A stretch of 64,000 nt of DNA from Desulfobulbus oligotrophicus (lineage in GTDB: Bacteria > Desulfobacterota > Desulfobulbia > Desulfobulbales > Desulfobulbaceae), in contig NZ_CP054140.1 of NCBI RefSeq assembly GCF_016446285.1, forward strand, positions 1,593,501 to 1,657,500. Reading direction: 5' to 3'. The notes beneath the pieces are model-generated. The model was not told the origin of the DNA. It worked only from the letters and a program-made list of their open reading frames with translations, and ran no database searches. Positions 52,129 through 60,730 of the stretch are shown here, one piece after another. Every line of letters begins with the position of its first letter. The first letter of the stretch is position 1. The position numbers and the translations under genes were made by a program.

Positions 52129-53664
52129 TTAACCTTTTAGGTTAATAGAATTTAAAATTTTAAACAATTCTTCCATGGAAGTCCTGAGGGCGAGAGAGCT
52201 TTTCTGCCAATCCGCAATGGCCTGTTGGAGGTTTGATGCTCCATAGCTGGCTTGATTTTCCGAAACATTGACTGCCATCTGTATTGGAGCACGGACATAA
52301 AGAGGTATGCTCAAATTGCAATTATTCTGACGGATTTCCTCATTACTCACTACACGGCCAAAGCCATCCTCATCATCAAAAGCCCGGTAGGCAGCAACAA
52401 TGCGCTGGATGTGATCCTCAGCAAGAAAACTCTGTGCCCGTTCGCGGGTTACCTCGTTTACCGCATTGATGAGCAGCACCTTGTTCCGGCGTTCTCTGGG
52501 TTTGTGCATGCGACAGATGACCACACAGGCTTCCATGGGCGAGTTGTAAAAGAGGTTGGGACCAAGGCCCAGAACACATTCCAGCACATCATGACTGACA
52601 AGTTTTTCACGCATGGCCAGTTCTTCATTACGAAAGAGTACGCCGTGAGGGAACAGGATAGCGCAGCGACCACTTTTGGCCTGCATGCTTTTGATAATAT
52701 GCTGCCAAAAGGCATAATCAGCCCGGCCCTGGGGCGGCGTGCCATAGATATTGCGTCCCCAGGTATCAGCAGACCAGGCCTCGCGGTCCCATTGCTTGAT
52801 GGAATAGGGGGGATTGGCCAGGACCACGTCAAAGCGCATCAGCTGGTCGCCTGCCACAAAGGCAGGATTGGACAGGGTGTCACCCCGAACAATGTTAAAA
52901 TCCTCAAGACCATGTAAAAATAGGTTCATGCGGCCAATGGCTGAGGTGAGCAAATTGCGTTCTTGACCAAACAAACGCAGGTTGCGCCATTCCTTGTTCC
53001 GGCCCTTGAGATGGGTCACAGCAGACAGAAGCATTCCAGCAGAACCACAGGTGGGATCGTAAATGGATTCACCTGATTTGGGCTGAAGTAATTCAGTCAT
53101 CAGATGGACCACAGTGCGGTTGGTGTAAAATTCAGCAGCAGTGTGACCGGAATCATCAGCAAACTTTTTGATCAGAAATTCATAGCCCACACCCAGCTCA
53201 TCTTCCGGACAATTGGCTAGCGAAAGGTTTTGTGAACTAAAGTGTTCGATGAGCTCACGGAGCATGTGGTCGGGCAGGCGGTCCTTATTGGTCCATTGGG
53301 CATCACCAAAAACACTGTACAGGGTATCAGGGTTAGCAGCTTCAATGGCTCGCAAAGCATCTTGAATGGCTTTGCCCACATCCTTGACCTGAGTACGCAC
53401 CATGCGCCAATGGGCTTGTTCTGGAATTTGAAAACGATGTAATTCAGGCAGTAAAGCATACTCTTCATCCCCGCCTGATTCCTTCAGGGCCAAGGCCAAT
53501 TCCTCATCATACACATCACAAAGCCGTTTGTAGAACAGCAGGGGAAAAATAAACTGCTTGTAGTCTCCAGCATCAATATGCCCACGGAGCAAGGTGGCTG
53601 CTCCCCAGAGGTAGGACTCAAGGGTGAAGGGTGAAATGTGAGGGGTGAGGGTTTTATCAGCCAT
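52129..53664 (-). CDS. hsdM: Type I methyltransferase HsdM, second copy (system 2)
   Basis: 511 residues. LWGAATLLRGHIDAGDYKQFIFPLLFYKRLCDV, SAM motif YDPTCGSAGMLL, catalytic NPPYSIKQW. Shorter C-terminus than in system 1. The first residues (TLTPHISPFTLES) appear to derive from a repeat at 53621. ATG 53664 overlaps the four-helix gene by 8 bases. Differs clearly from the other hsdM, so it is not a recent duplicate. Confidence 0.92.
   Translation of the reverse strand: MADKTLTPHISPFTLESYLWGAATLLRGHIDAGDYKQFIFPLLFYKRLCDVYDEELALALKESGGDEEYALLPELHRFQIPEQAHWRMVRTQVKDVGKAIQDALRAIEAANPDTLYSVFGDAQWTNKDRLPDHMLRELIEHFSSQNLSLANCPEDELGVGYEFLIKKFADDSGHTAAEFYTNRTVVHLMTELLQPKSGESIYDPTCGSAGMLLSAVTHLKGRNKEWRNLRLFGQERNLLTSAIGRMNLFLHGLEDFNIVRGDTLSNPAFVAGDQLMRFDVVLANPPYSIKQWDREAWSADTWGRNIYGTPPQGRADYAFWQHIIKSMQAKSGRCAILFPHGVLFRNEELAMREKLVSHDVLECVLGLGPNLFYNSPMEACVVICRMHKPRERRNKVLLINAVNEVTRERAQSFLAEDHIQRIVAAYRAFDDEDGFGRVVSNEEIRQNNCNLSIPLYVRAPIQMAVNVSENQASYGASNLQQAIADWQKSSLALRTSMEELFKILNSINLKG
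53621..53651 (-). repeat. GTGAAGGG-type short repeat at hsdM start
   Basis: AGGGTGAAGGGTGAAATGTG and AGGGGTGAGGG, the same motif as in hsdR at 46102 and at 54030. Here it overlaps the first codons of hsdM. Confidence 0.55.
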
Positions 53665-54031
53665 TGGTTTTTGCTCTCTCACGCTTGGCTCGAATTTTAC
53701 GAATGATACTGGTCAGGATGGCAATCAGTTCGTCTGCTTCCTGAATCAGGTCTGTCAGGCGGTCTGAAGAAACAAGATCCGTCTCGGATAACAAGCGAAG
53801 CCAGTAATGTGTTTCTCGTGCTTCTTTGCAGGCAATGCTGTATTTACTAAGAAAGTCGGCTTCACTCTGACTGGCCTGACCTTCCTCTATATTCGCCCCA
53901 ATGGAGGTACCGGATCGGAACAACTGATTTGCGAGGGCTCGGGATATACTGGAAGAGCCCTCAAGATGTTTACACAGCGTGACAATACGTTTGGCAAAGT
54001 CAAAAGATCGTTTGGGCAGGTCTTGTCTCAT
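53657..54031 (-). CDS. Four-helix-bundle (S23/IVP-type) protein
   Basis: 124 residues. RSFDFAKRIVTLCKHLEG, ALANQLFRSGTSIGANIEEGQAS, ACKEARETHYWLRLL are the S23-like four-helix family, first known from 23S rRNA intervening sequences and used as accessory proteins in retroelements. Its presence between two hsdM genes is unusual. ATG 54031 chosen; four earlier codons come from a repeat. Confidence 0.8.
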   Translation of the reverse strand: MRQDLPKRSFDFAKRIVTLCKHLEGSSSISRALANQLFRSGTSIGANIEEGQASQSEADFLSKYSIACKEARETHYWLRLLSETDLVSSDRLTDLIQEADELIAILTSIIRKIRAKRERAKTNG

Positions 54032-54063
54032 TTCACACTTCACCCTTCATCCCTCACACTTCC
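54029..54063 (-). repeat. GTGAAGGG-type short repeat between genes
   Basis: CACACTTCACCCTTCATCCC (plus strand). Third copy of the motif in this operon; it covers the stop of the first hsdM and the start of the four-helix gene. Confidence 0.55.
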
Positions 54064-55605
54064 AAAATGCTGCTTAAGCAGCATTTTGAGCCTGTCTTCG
54101 GCTGCATACGCTGCCTGTAGTGATTCCTTGAGGTTGGCAATGGCCCGGTCCATGGTTATGGATTCTTCCTCAATGACCGGTTCCACGTAGCGGGGAATAT
54201 TCAGGTTGAAATCATTCTCGCGAATCTCTTCAAAGGTAACCACCCGGCAGATGCCTTCCACATCCTGGTAATTTTTGTACCAGCCATGAATGTTATGCAC
54301 ATGCTCTGGTAAAAGTTCATTCTGAGCACGACCAGCTTTAAACTCTTTGGAAGCGTCGATGAACAGAACCTTTTCCCGTTGGGAGACCGCCTTTTTATTT
54401 CGAAAAATCAAGAGGCAGGGCGCAAGGCCAGTGCCATAAAAGATATTTTGCCCCAGGCCGATGACTGCTTCCAGTATATCCATTTCCAATAATTTACGAC
54501 GAATTTGCCCTTCTTGGGACATACGGAACAAAACACCGTGGGGAAGCACTACGGCCATGCGTCCTGTCTTGGTGGCCATGGACTTGATCATGTGCTGGAC
54601 CCAGGCCAGATCTCCGGATCTGGCTGGAGGCAATCCGGCAAAATTACGACCGTAAGGATCATTGATCCACATATCCTCTCCCCATTTTTGCAGGGAAAAG
54701 GGTGGGTTGGCGATAACACAATCAAAGGTAGCCAGGCCATCACCCGAATAAAAGGCAGGGTGTCGTAAGGTATCGCCGCGTTCAATGTGAAAATCTTCAG
54801 CCCCATGAAGAAAGAGATTCATACGCGCAATGGCTGAAGTGGTCAGATTTTTTTCCTGGCCATAGAGTTTGCCGAGCATAAGGTTCTCATCACCACCATG
54901 CTTTTGCACATAATGTATGGCCTCAAGAAGCATTCCTCCTGTGCCGCAGGCAGGATCATAAATAGTTTCTCCGGCCTTGGGTGCCAGGATGCGGATCATT
55001 AAGGTGACCACAGACCGTGGAGTGTAAAATTCACCGGCTTTTTTATTGGTCAGGTCGGCAAATTTCTTGATCAGATATTCATAGGCCTGGCCCAGTACAT
55101 CCGCCTGACATTGTTCATTGCCTAAATGAAGGGATGAAAAATGCTCGATCAGATCTTTGAGCAAGGCATCGGACAGACGATCTTTGTTGGTCCATTGTGC
55201 ATCTCCAAAAATACCGTGTAAGGTATCTGGATTGGCCAGCTCTATGCAGCGCATGGCCTTTTGCAGGGCGTGACCAAGGTTGCTACTTTTGGCCCGGACA
55301 TCTGCCCAATGACATCCTGCTGGAATTTGGAAGCGATGGTTTTCGGGAAACAAGGCATATTCCTGGTCACCGTCAGATTCAAGCAAAGCCTGGGCATATT
55401 CTTCATGGTACACGTCCGAGAGCCGCTTGAAAAAGAGCAGTGGGAAAATGTAGGTCTTGAAGTCAGCCGCATCCACAGGACCACGGAGGATATTGGCCGA
55501 TTCCCAAAGATGGGCACAAAGTGTACTGTTATCCAAATTAACGAACCATTTTTTAAAGCAAGAAGGGGTTGAGTTATCGACCGTTATAGTGCCGATACTA
55601 GTCAA
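54040..55605 (-). CDS. hsdM: Type I methyltransferase HsdM, first copy (system 2)
   Basis: 521 residues. STLCAHLWESANILRGPVDAADFKTYIFPLLFFKRLSDV, SAM motif YDPACGTGGMLL, catalytic NPPFSLQKW. First gene of the operon. The start is uncertain: an internal start near residue 22 is possible since the first ~20 residues are not typical. It begins 6 bases after a truncated integrase. Confidence 0.9.
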   Translation of the reverse strand: MTSIGTITVDNSTPSCFKKWFVNLDNSTLCAHLWESANILRGPVDAADFKTYIFPLLFFKRLSDVYHEEYAQALLESDGDQEYALFPENHRFQIPAGCHWADVRAKSSNLGHALQKAMRCIELANPDTLHGIFGDAQWTNKDRLSDALLKDLIEHFSSLHLGNEQCQADVLGQAYEYLIKKFADLTNKKAGEFYTPRSVVTLMIRILAPKAGETIYDPACGTGGMLLEAIHYVQKHGGDENLMLGKLYGQEKNLTTSAIARMNLFLHGAEDFHIERGDTLRHPAFYSGDGLATFDCVIANPPFSLQKWGEDMWINDPYGRNFAGLPPARSGDLAWVQHMIKSMATKTGRMAVVLPHGVLFRMSQEGQIRRKLLEMDILEAVIGLGQNIFYGTGLAPCLLIFRNKKAVSQREKVLFIDASKEFKAGRAQNELLPEHVHNIHGWYKNYQDVEGICRVVTFEEIRENDFNLNIPRYVEPVIEEESITMDRAIANLKESLQAAYAAEDRLKMLLKQHFGSVRDEG

Positions 55606-55611
55606 GGCTTA

Positions 55612-55812
55612 TCATTTTGAAGCTGTTTTCAGTGATAACACCGGGTATGCTCCGCGTACAAAGGTTAACGTTTTATTCGGCAGAAGCACAAAGCAGTAGC
55701 GCCATGTTTTCCTGTCACTGATAGCAACGTGCAGGAAGAGCTTCGTACCATTGTTGAGCTGGTATGTTTTATTCTTAGGTTTTGGGTTGCGCACCTGAAT
55801 TGCCGTTAACAT
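55612..55812 (-). pseudogene. int: N-terminal remnant of a tyrosine integrase
   Basis: 66 codons: LTAIQVRNPKPKNKTYQL, TKLFLHVAISDRKTWRYCF and GAYPVLSLKTA are the arm-binding (DUF4102) domain of tRNA-targeting integrases. It stops early and lacks core and catalytic domains. It lies next to tRNA-Leu and ends where the RM operon begins. Confidence 0.78.
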
Positions 55813-55930
55813 GGGCCGTTGCCTCTCAGGACAGGTGTTTGGTTACAGTCAATCTGTGTCCGATTGTATACCCGGTTCTTGATACGGATGTCGATAGGCC
55901 AAAACAGAGGGCAGTGGGCAAAGGGCATAG

Positions 55931-55964
55931 AAAAACCCCGTTAATTCCAAGAATTAACGGGGTT
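55931..55964 (-). terminator. Terminator of tRNA-Leu
   Basis: AACCCCGTTAATTC/GAATTAACGGGGTT, a perfect 14-bp stem with a 3-base loop; on the minus strand it ends in T-run, 37 bases after the tRNA. Confidence 0.82.
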
Positions 55965-56000
55965 ATAAGGATTCCGGTGAACTGTACCGGATTATATTTC

Positions 56001-56087
56001 TGGTGCCGAAGAGAAGACTCGAACTTCCACTGGGTAACCCCAACTAGACCCTGAACCTAGCGCGTCTACCAATTCCGCCACTTCGGC
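56001..56087 (-). tRNA. tRNA-Leu (anticodon CAG)
   Basis: 87 bases including encoded CCA. Acceptor GCCGAAG pairs with CTTCGGC; D-loop GGCGGAATTGGTAGACGCG and the anticodon loop TTCAGGG (CAG, plus-strand 56051-56053) are typical; a long variable arm is present (TTGGGGTTACCCAG) and the T-arm reads GTTCGAGTC. The next gene on the island side is a truncated integrase, so this is a likely attachment site. Confidence 0.93.
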
Positions 56088-56475
56088 ATTGCGGCAGGAA
56101 ATATGCTCGTCTCTGATCCGTTTGTCAAGCAATTCTTGTGAGATTGTTACTGATAATAAATGTGACACCACTTTAAGCCGGCGTAAGTGGCCGAAAGTTA
56201 CTGACAGGAAGGTGCGAAAAAGGGTGCAACAGATGGCTGGAGCCTTTACCCGTCATGCTTTTGCCGTTGATTGCAGGAAGGGTCGAAGGGCTCGGTACTG
56301 AGGGAAGATAACCTGTGTTGTGCCGGGGGTGTTCGGGTTGCTGTGGTGCTATGAACTGTTTGCGTGTTTTCCGGATTTGGAGTACATATCCTCTCTTTAA
56401 TGTTTGCGATAATATCTTTTTCAATTGTCTGGCTCATAGCCATGCAGAAAGGCTATTCGATGCCGCCTGGTTTCC
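56088..56475. other. Intergenic region before ribF
   Basis: About 390 bases. It contains the tRNA promoter (minus) and ribF promoter (plus). No FMN riboswitch was recognised and no gene is supported. Confidence 0.4.
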
Positions 56476-57456
56476 ATGGAAATTTTCACCGATCTCAACG
56501 AGATACACACGCCTTTTCGGCAAGCGCACGTAACTGTCGGCAACTTTGACGGTGTTCATTTAGGTCATCAGAAACTGTTTGACCAGGTAGTGGCGCGGGC
56601 GCATCAGAACAACGGGACCAGCGTTGCCGTGACGTTTGATCCGCACCCGTTGAAAGTCTTGAGTCCGCATGGCATCCGTCTGATTTCAACGACTGCACAA
56701 AAAATTGAACTGATCAGGCGGGCCGGTATAGATGTGCTGGTCATTGTTCCGTTCACCGTTGAGATGGCAAACACCACTGCTGTCGAGTTTGTTGATCAGA
56801 TTCTGCTCGGTCGGCTGGGGATGCGCGACCTGGTGGTGGGCTATGATTATGCCATGGGCAAACAGCGTCTGGGTGATACTGTTTTTCTGCAGCAGCAGGG
56901 AGAAGAAAAAGGGTTCACTGTTATGGTGATGCCTGCCCATTATGAGCAGGGCATGCTGGTGTCGAGCAGCAGAATCAGGGAGCTGGTGGCTGCCGGAAAG
57001 ATGGGGGATGTCCGTCGTCTTCTCGGTCGATACTACCAGATCCGGGGTATTGTTCAGCTCGGCCGGCAGCGGGGAGGCAAGCAACTCGGATTTCCTACGG
57101 CCAATCTCTATCTTTCAGAAGAAGATCTCTGCCCGAAGCGCGGTGTCTATGTAACGCAGGTGATCTATGATGGCCGGCAGTACGGCGGAGTTTCAAACAT
57201 CGGATACAATCCGACGTTCGGCGATACAAGCCTGGTCGCAGAAACACATATCTTTGACTTTAGCAGAGATATTTACGGACGCCCGTTAAAGATTAATTTG
57301 CTGCGTCATCTTCGCAGTGAAGTTAAATTTGCTGGATCGGATGCCCTGATCCGGCAGATCCGCCGTGATATCGAGGTGGCGCGGAAGGTGCTCGTCAAGG
57401 AGCAGCAGAGACGACTGATCGCCTATCATGACAAGTCGCTGCCGGGGGCGGCATAA
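56476..57456 (+). CDS. ribF: Bifunctional riboflavin kinase / FAD synthetase
   Basis: 326 residues. FAD synthetase domain: VTVGNFDGVHLGHQKLFD, VTFDPHPLKVL, DYAMGKQRLG, VSSSRIRELV; kinase domain: RYYQIRGIVQLGRQRGGKQLGFPTANL. Converts riboflavin to FMN, then FAD. The RBS is weak. Confidence 0.92.
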   Translation: MEIFTDLNEIHTPFRQAHVTVGNFDGVHLGHQKLFDQVVARAHQNNGTSVAVTFDPHPLKVLSPHGIRLISTTAQKIELIRRAGIDVLVIVPFTVEMANTTAVEFVDQILLGRLGMRDLVVGYDYAMGKQRLGDTVFLQQQGEEKGFTVMVMPAHYEQGMLVSSSRIRELVAAGKMGDVRRLLGRYYQIRGIVQLGRQRGGKQLGFPTANLYLSEEDLCPKRGVYVTQVIYDGRQYGGVSNIGYNPTFGDTSLVAETHIFDFSRDIYGRPLKINLLRHLRSEVKFAGSDALIRQIRRDIEVARKVLVKEQQRRLIAYHDKSLPGAA

Positions 57457-57590
57457 AGTGTCTGCTGCAGACAGCCGGGTCTTGCGTCTGTCCCGATCGT
57501 GCCTATACTTAAAAACAATTTTCTGAAATCACGTCCGAACGTCTATCGGACAGAACGAGCGCATTTAGCCGCGGAATACAGGTTGCCATT

Positions 57591-58235
57591 ATGACAGAAG
57601 TGCAGAAGCAGGAGCAGAAGGTAAGTGATTTGACAGAGGTTATTGCCGAGCTTGAAAAGATTGTGGAGGAAAAGCCCAACAACGTCATGGCCCGGCATCA
57701 TCTTGGGTTGGTGTACAGAAAGGCCGGCAGAGTGGAAGATGCCATAAAGCAGCTTGAAAAGACGATTGAGCTGGACAATCAGTCCATGGAGAGCATGATC
57801 AACCTCGGGGCCATTTATTTTGACCAGGGTGATACTGACCGGGCTCTGGAATTAAATGAACAGGCGTTGGGTATCAGTCCGACCATGGCGGAGGCACATG
57901 TCAACATCGGGCTTATTCGCCAGCATCGTGGTGAAGTTGAGCAGGCCATTGAGTGTTATTCCCGTGCTGTACAGATCGATCCCAAGCTTATCACCGCGTG
58001 GATCAATCTGACTTCGGCCTATACCATGAACGAAGAAGATGCCAAAGCCGTGGATGCGGCACGTCAGGCGGTTACCCTTGAGCCTGATTCACCCATGGCG
58101 CGTAACAATTTGGCTGTGGCCCTCTATTTCAACGACGAGTTTCAGGAGGCACAGCGTAACATGGAGAAGGCAGAGGAGTTGGGGTACAGTGTTGATCCCA
58201 GGTTCCGCGATGCCTTGCAAGCTAAGTTAGGATAA
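57591..58235 (+). CDS. TPR-repeat protein
   Basis: 214 residues with four to five TPR units (NVMARHHLGLVYRKAGRVEDA, SMINLGAIYFDQGDTDRALEL, AEAHVNIGLIRQHRGEVEQA, AWINLTSAYTMNEEDAKAV, NNLAVALYFNDEFQEAQ). No signal peptide. It ends 3 bases before the DVU0298-like gene, so they act together. Confidence 0.85.
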   Translation: MTEVQKQEQKVSDLTEVIAELEKIVEEKPNNVMARHHLGLVYRKAGRVEDAIKQLEKTIELDNQSMESMINLGAIYFDQGDTDRALELNEQALGISPTMAEAHVNIGLIRQHRGEVEQAIECYSRAVQIDPKLITAWINLTSAYTMNEEDAKAVDAARQAVTLEPDSPMARNNLAVALYFNDEFQEAQRNMEKAEELGYSVDPRFRDALQAKLG

Positions 58236-58238
58236 GAG

Positions 58239-59393
58239 ATGCGCAGTAGACCCGAACTGATCAGCAAACCCTGGTGCCCTTTTTGCGGTATGGATGTTGC
58301 CCGTCCATCCTTTGGTACCCAGCGTAAAATGCTGGAGTTTCCCATGGGAACCTGTGAGTGTGGGGCTGTGTATGTTGCCGAAGCCACAGGTCACAACATC
58401 GGTGCAGCCATGGTCGAGTGTCTTGTCAACGCCTGTAATGAGCAGTGGGAGTTGGCCTGGGAGCTTGATCCTGAGGAAGATTACCTGACCGGCCTTCTTG
58501 AAGATTATGACGAGGTGAGCCATCAGGTGGTACCGACACGCAACCTTGATGGTCGTGCCGTGCGTGGTGTGCTGTACTTTGTTCGCATGAATCAGGAACC
58601 TGCAGAACTGGTGCAACGCTACGAGCAAAAGACAAAAGCAGCACCGACAGCCGGTCGTCAGGAAGGTGCCGGGCAGGGCGAACCGGTTAAACCATCCACC
58701 AGCCCGACCCGTCATGAAAAACGAGATAAGCAGAAAGCCGACAAGAAGCTGGTCCGTGAGCTGGCCCAACGGGTTGATATTGATGCGCTGGTTGCACTCT
58801 ACTTTGATGATCGCAGGGTGTTACGTTACCTGCAACGGCTTTTATATGAACCAAACCCGGATGTCCGCTATCGGACAGCCTGGGTGATCGGTCAGGTCAG
58901 CGGCCGAGTGGCTGATCATGAACCCGGCGCCATTGCCGACCTGTTGCATCGTTTGTTTGCAGCCTGTGCTGATTCAGCAGCCACTTCTTGGGGAATGCTT
59001 GAGACCATCGGTGCTGTCATTGCGGCGCGGCCGGATATCTACGGGGCCTTTACCAGGCACCTCTATAGCTATATGGGGGATCCGGCCCGTCGAGAGGCTG
59101 TACTTTGGGGATTGGGTGAGATCGCAGATGCGAAACCTGAACTTATCCGGACTATACCGTTTTATTCTCTGTTTCCGGTGATGAATCACCCCAATCCGGT
59201 TTTACGCGGGTTAACGCTGCGAATGCTTGGTCGGATACGGGCCAAAGAGGCCGGGTTTCAGATCATGGGTTTACAGCACGATACCACCCCCATCACCATT
59301 TATGAAAAGGGACAACCTCTGGAAACAACAGTGGCCGATTTGTCTGTCCAGGCCACCGAAATCATTCATAAGGAAGATGCTGATGAGCAATGA
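58239..59393 (+). CDS. DVU0298-family protein with zinc-like motif and HEAT-like repeats
   Basis: 384 residues. N-terminal KPWCPFCGMDVA and GTCECGAVYV form a possible metal site (four Cys); a charged linker (about 130-170); C-terminal helical repeats (EPNPDVRYRTAWVIGQVSG, DPARREAVLWGLGEIAD, HPNPVLRGLTLRMLGRI) of HEAT type. Found in sulfate-reducing bacteria; function unknown. Shares its last 11 bases with the next gene. Confidence 0.78.
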   Translation: MRSRPELISKPWCPFCGMDVARPSFGTQRKMLEFPMGTCECGAVYVAEATGHNIGAAMVECLVNACNEQWELAWELDPEEDYLTGLLEDYDEVSHQVVPTRNLDGRAVRGVLYFVRMNQEPAELVQRYEQKTKAAPTAGRQEGAGQGEPVKPSTSPTRHEKRDKQKADKKLVRELAQRVDIDALVALYFDDRRVLRYLQRLLYEPNPDVRYRTAWVIGQVSGRVADHEPGAIADLLHRLFAACADSAATSWGMLETIGAVIAARPDIYGAFTRHLYSYMGDPARREAVLWGLGEIADAKPELIRTIPFYSLFPVMNHPNPVLRGLTLRMLGRIRAKEAGFQIMGLQHDTTPITIYEKGQPLETTVADLSVQATEIIHKEDADEQ

Positions 59394-59991
59394 GTTTATT
59401 CAACCTTTAAACACCATCGGCCCGATGAAAGAGGGGGGCGAGATTGATAATCTTGACGATAATCCTGCCCGACAGGATTATCGCGGGGGACGTAAATTAC
59501 TCACCGAAGGTAATTATGTCCAGGCAGCACTCGCCTTTCACAATGCTTTGCTGGGATTTGAAGAGCAGGGTGATCAGGTTGGGGTGGCTAACGCCTCCGA
59601 TCGACTCGGTGACACCTGTCTGGCCCGTGGTGAGTATGCCATGGCGATTGCCAATTACCAGCGTACTGCTTCCATTTGTGAAACACAGGATGATAGCTTC
59701 TCTCTCCTGGCGGTGAACAAGAAGATGGCGACCGCCTACCGGAAGCTTGGTGACGGGGAAAAGGCTTTGGAGTTGTTGTATGACATGCTGGAGCATTACC
59801 GTCTTATTCACAATCCTGAAGGAGCGGTGGCAACACTTACTCTGATTGGAGAGACCTATGAAGAGCTGGGTGAGCTGCCCAAGGCAGCGGACGCCTATCG
59901 TTCCATAGCCGGTATTCACAGTCGGTTTAAACATGACCGCCTGGCAAAAGAATTTGCTGAACGGGCCGACGCTCTTGAACAGGATCGGTAA
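59383..59991 (+). CDS. TPR-repeat protein
   Basis: 202 residues with TPR units (GGRKLLTEGNYVQAALAFHNAL, GVANASDRLGDTCLARGEYAMAI, VATLTLIGETYEELGELPKAAD). Starts within the previous gene's end (RBS AGGAAG) and its stop directly precedes the ribE start. It likely bridges the DVU0298-like and riboflavin genes only by transcription. Confidence 0.83.
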   Translation: MSNEFIQPLNTIGPMKEGGEIDNLDDNPARQDYRGGRKLLTEGNYVQAALAFHNALLGFEEQGDQVGVANASDRLGDTCLARGEYAMAIANYQRTASICETQDDSFSLLAVNKKMATAYRKLGDGEKALELLYDMLEHYRLIHNPEGAVATLTLIGETYEELGELPKAADAYRSIAGIHSRFKHDRLAKEFAERADALEQDR

Positions 59992-60642
59992 ATGTTCACC
60001 GGAATCATTCAGGGATTAGGGATTCTCTACGAAAAACGTCCGGCAGGCGGCGGGATGATTTTTGGTTTAGAGACCGAATTCGACCTGATCGATCCTGAAG
60101 AAGGAGAGTCCATTGCCGTCAACGGTGTATGTTTAACCGCGCGCAATATCAGAGGGAACCGGTTTTATGCTGATGTCTCGCCGGAGAGCCTGCGACGAAC
60201 AGGGCTTGGACGGTTGCAGGCCGGCGGTAAGGTTAACCTGGAAAGAGCACTGCGGCTGTGTGATCGCCTGGGCGGACATCTTGTCAGTGGGCATATTGAT
60301 GCCCAGGGGCAGATAAAGGAGCGGAGAGAGGTTGGTGACTTTACCCTGTTCACCTTTAGTCTGGATACCGGTTTCACCAGATATGTTGTTGAAAAAGGCT
60401 CGATCGCCATCGATGGTGTGAGTCTGACAGTGAATGAGTGCGGGCACGATAGATTTTCAGTGTCGATCATTCCCCACACCCTTGCCGTCACCTCCCTTGG
60501 CAGGCTGCGGGAGGGCGACTGGGTCAATATTGAAGTTGATATGATTGGCAAATATGTGGAAAAGCTGTTGACGGGAAAGGCGGCTGACAGCGGATCCGGC
60601 AGAATAAATTCTGCTTTTTTGATTGAACATGGTTTTATATGA
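59992..60642 (+). CDS. ribE: Riboflavin synthase alpha chain
   Basis: 216 residues, two lumazine-binding repeats: FTGIIQGLG, ESIAVNGVCLTARN, LGGHLVSGHIDAQG, SIAIDGVSLTVNE. Makes riboflavin from two dimethylribityl-lumazine molecules. Starts directly after the TPR stop (TAAATG). Confidence 0.93.
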   Translation: MFTGIIQGLGILYEKRPAGGGMIFGLETEFDLIDPEEGESIAVNGVCLTARNIRGNRFYADVSPESLRRTGLGRLQAGGKVNLERALRLCDRLGGHLVSGHIDAQGQIKERREVGDFTLFTFSLDTGFTRYVVEKGSIAIDGVSLTVNECGHDRFSVSIIPHTLAVTSLGRLREGDWVNIEVDMIGKYVEKLLTGKAADSGSGRINSAFLIEHGFI

Positions 60643-60730
60643 CACTTTGCAAGTGCTCTGTAGTCAGCCATGGGTGGTGAGATAACTAAGGGGATGACCA
60701 AGACAGATGTCTCCCGTGAAAGAGGGCATT

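Noticed and set aside
56088-56475. FMN riboswitch before ribF
   Set aside because: The conserved riboswitch core could not be found here, nor before ribE or ribBA.
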